Shown: positions 63,352-64,000 of the stretch, piece by piece
Numbering within the stretch: the stretch's first letter is position 1
Layout: each line of letters begins with the position of its first letter
Position numbers and translations under genes: made by a program
The notes under the pieces: model-generated
What the model saw: only the letters and a program-made list of their open reading frames with translations
What the model was told of the DNA's origin: nothing
The model's database searches: none
DNA from: an uncultured Eubacterium sp.
Lineage (GTDB): Bacteria > Bacillota > Clostridia > Lachnospirales > Lachnospiraceae
Assembly (NCBI RefSeq): GCF_937958975.1
Contig: NZ_CALGRE010000027.1
Location: 18,453-82,452 of the forward strand
Reading direction: 5' to 3'
DNA: 64,000 nt

Positions 63352-64000
63352 GATTGTAAAAATACTAAAATATTCTTTAAAAGTGTTGTTGATGATATTG
63401 GGAATATGTCTGATTTATAGACTCAGTGTAATACCAACTGCTACTTGTTTATTTTCGGCTATGATTTTTCAAGTTTATTTTAATAGAGAAGAGAGAAAAA
63501 GAAAAAGGTATTTAGAAAAATATAGGGAAGTAATTCTTTATATGGAACAGATAATTTATTCATTTAAAAAACAGCCTAAAATAAGAATTGCATTAAATGA
63601 TGCACAGAAAGTTTGTTCCAGTAGAATGAAAGAAATTATAGAAGAAGTTATTGTGAATATTGACTCGAAAATGTCAGATAAAATATACGAGGAATCTCTG
63701 GATATTATACGAAAAGAATATGATTGTAAAAGGTTGAAATCTCTTCATGAGTTTTTGATTAAAATAGAATTACATGGAGGGCAATATGAAAGCTATATTC
63801 ATATATTACTTGAGGATATAAAAGAATGGAGTGATAGATTAACATTATTGATAAATGATGTGAACAGAGTAAAAAGAAATGTTGTAATTTCTATTTTTTC
63901 TACTTTGACAACGTGCGGTTTTATGGCATATCTGATACCAAAACAATATAGATATACGGAACATATTATATATCAGATTGGTTCAGCATTCATGATTATA
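63341..64000 (+). CDS. TadB-like membrane protein, partial at the right edge
   Basis: GTG 63341 lies inside the end of tadA after GGGAGATTAGAG. The frame stays open to the window end (220 codons). It encodes an N-terminal membrane segment (VLLMILGICLIYRLSVIPTA), a long charged region (EILYMEQIIYSFKKQPK-like) and a second hydrophobic segment (VVISIFSTLTTCGFMAYLIP). This is the topology of TadB/TadC (T2SF) platform proteins. The assignment rests on topology and position. Confidence 0.65.
   Translation, partial: MRDKIVKILKYSLKVLLMILGICLIYRLSVIPTATCLFSAMIFQVYFNREERKRKRYLEKYREVILYMEQIIYSFKKQPKIRIALNDAQKVCSSRMKEIIEEVIVNIDSKMSDKIYEESLDIIRKEYDCKRLKSLHEFLIKIELHGGQYESYIHILLEDIKEWSDRLTLLINDVNRVKRNVVISIFSTLTTCGFMAYLIPKQYRYTEHIIYQIGSAFMII

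Noticed and set aside
1..64000. CRISPR arrays, rRNA genes and insertion sequences with inverted repeats
   Set aside because: No regularly spaced repeats, rRNA segments or transposase genes were seen.

Overview
The window looks like the chromosome of a low-GC Firmicute, most likely a Lachnospiraceae member (Butyrivibrio/Roseburia/Eubacterium-like). The signs are AT-rich codon use, AGGAGG-type ribosome binding sites, many very large secreted proteins with Thr/Glu linkers and Lys-rich C-termini, two GH81 beta-1,3-glucanases, BspA-type leucine-rich-repeat proteins, and the start of a Tad-type pilus operon. The genus is an inference; there is no rRNA here.

Left part, 0-9.1 kb: an integration hotspot at the 3' end of the 23S rRNA methyltransferase gene rlmD (rumA). 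A 17-bp perfect direct repeat (1506-1522 and 5240-5256) bounds a 3.7-kb element. It carries a tyrosine integrase, a Hol-Tox/Fst-like type I toxin-antitoxin locus, an exported protein, an XRE regulator and a small gene. At its right end lies the displaced original 3' end of rlmD. A second unit follows, bounded by a 33-bp perfect repeat (5417-5449 and 8996-9028) inside a larger diverged duplication. It carries a serine recombinase, two TIR-like proteins and a two-TM/macro-like protein, the layout of a type II Thoeris antiphage system. A third rlmD 3'-end remnant lies at 8800-8863.

9.1-17.9 kb: accessory cargo and debris. It holds a TetR gene, a GyrI-like protein, DUF3795, VOC and SRPBCC proteins, a double-MerR regulator with an ABC-2 exporter, a ribbon-helix-helix pair behind a large inverted repeat, and several broken genes (oxidoreductase, response regulator, DUF4406, primase-like, YD-repeat-like). 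This reads as decaying mobile-element cargo.

17.9-41.4 kb: secreted and housekeeping genes. These are a leucine-rich-repeat protein, a tRNA-Gly(CCC), GH81 enzyme 1, a sugar O-acetyltransferase, a MATE pump with a terminator-type leader, a DUF255/YyaL protein, a 1444-aa papain-like protein with CARDB-like repeats behind a LytTR-like promoter, GH81 enzyme 2, an XRE-Uma2 fusion and a DUF3737 protein.

41.5-59.3 kb, all on the + strand: a candidate peptide-modification (RiPP-like) locus interleaved with giant secreted proteins. Its parts are a peptide-type ABC exporter, a PqqD-like protein, a GT2 glycosyltransferase, a nucleotidyltransferase, a CARDB/beta-helix polysaccharidase, a 1721-aa secreted protein, an 81-aa candidate precursor peptide followed by a strong terminator, an HPr-kinase-like protein, a radical SAM/SPASM enzyme, a membrane-anchored protein and a secreted LRR protein. 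I do not recognise this exact combination, and it is the best candidate for an undescribed system.

59.3-64 kb: nth (endonuclease III) with a decayed second copy of its 3' end 2.3 kb away, two genes of unclear role, and the first genes of a Tad/Flp-type secretion operon that runs off the right edge.
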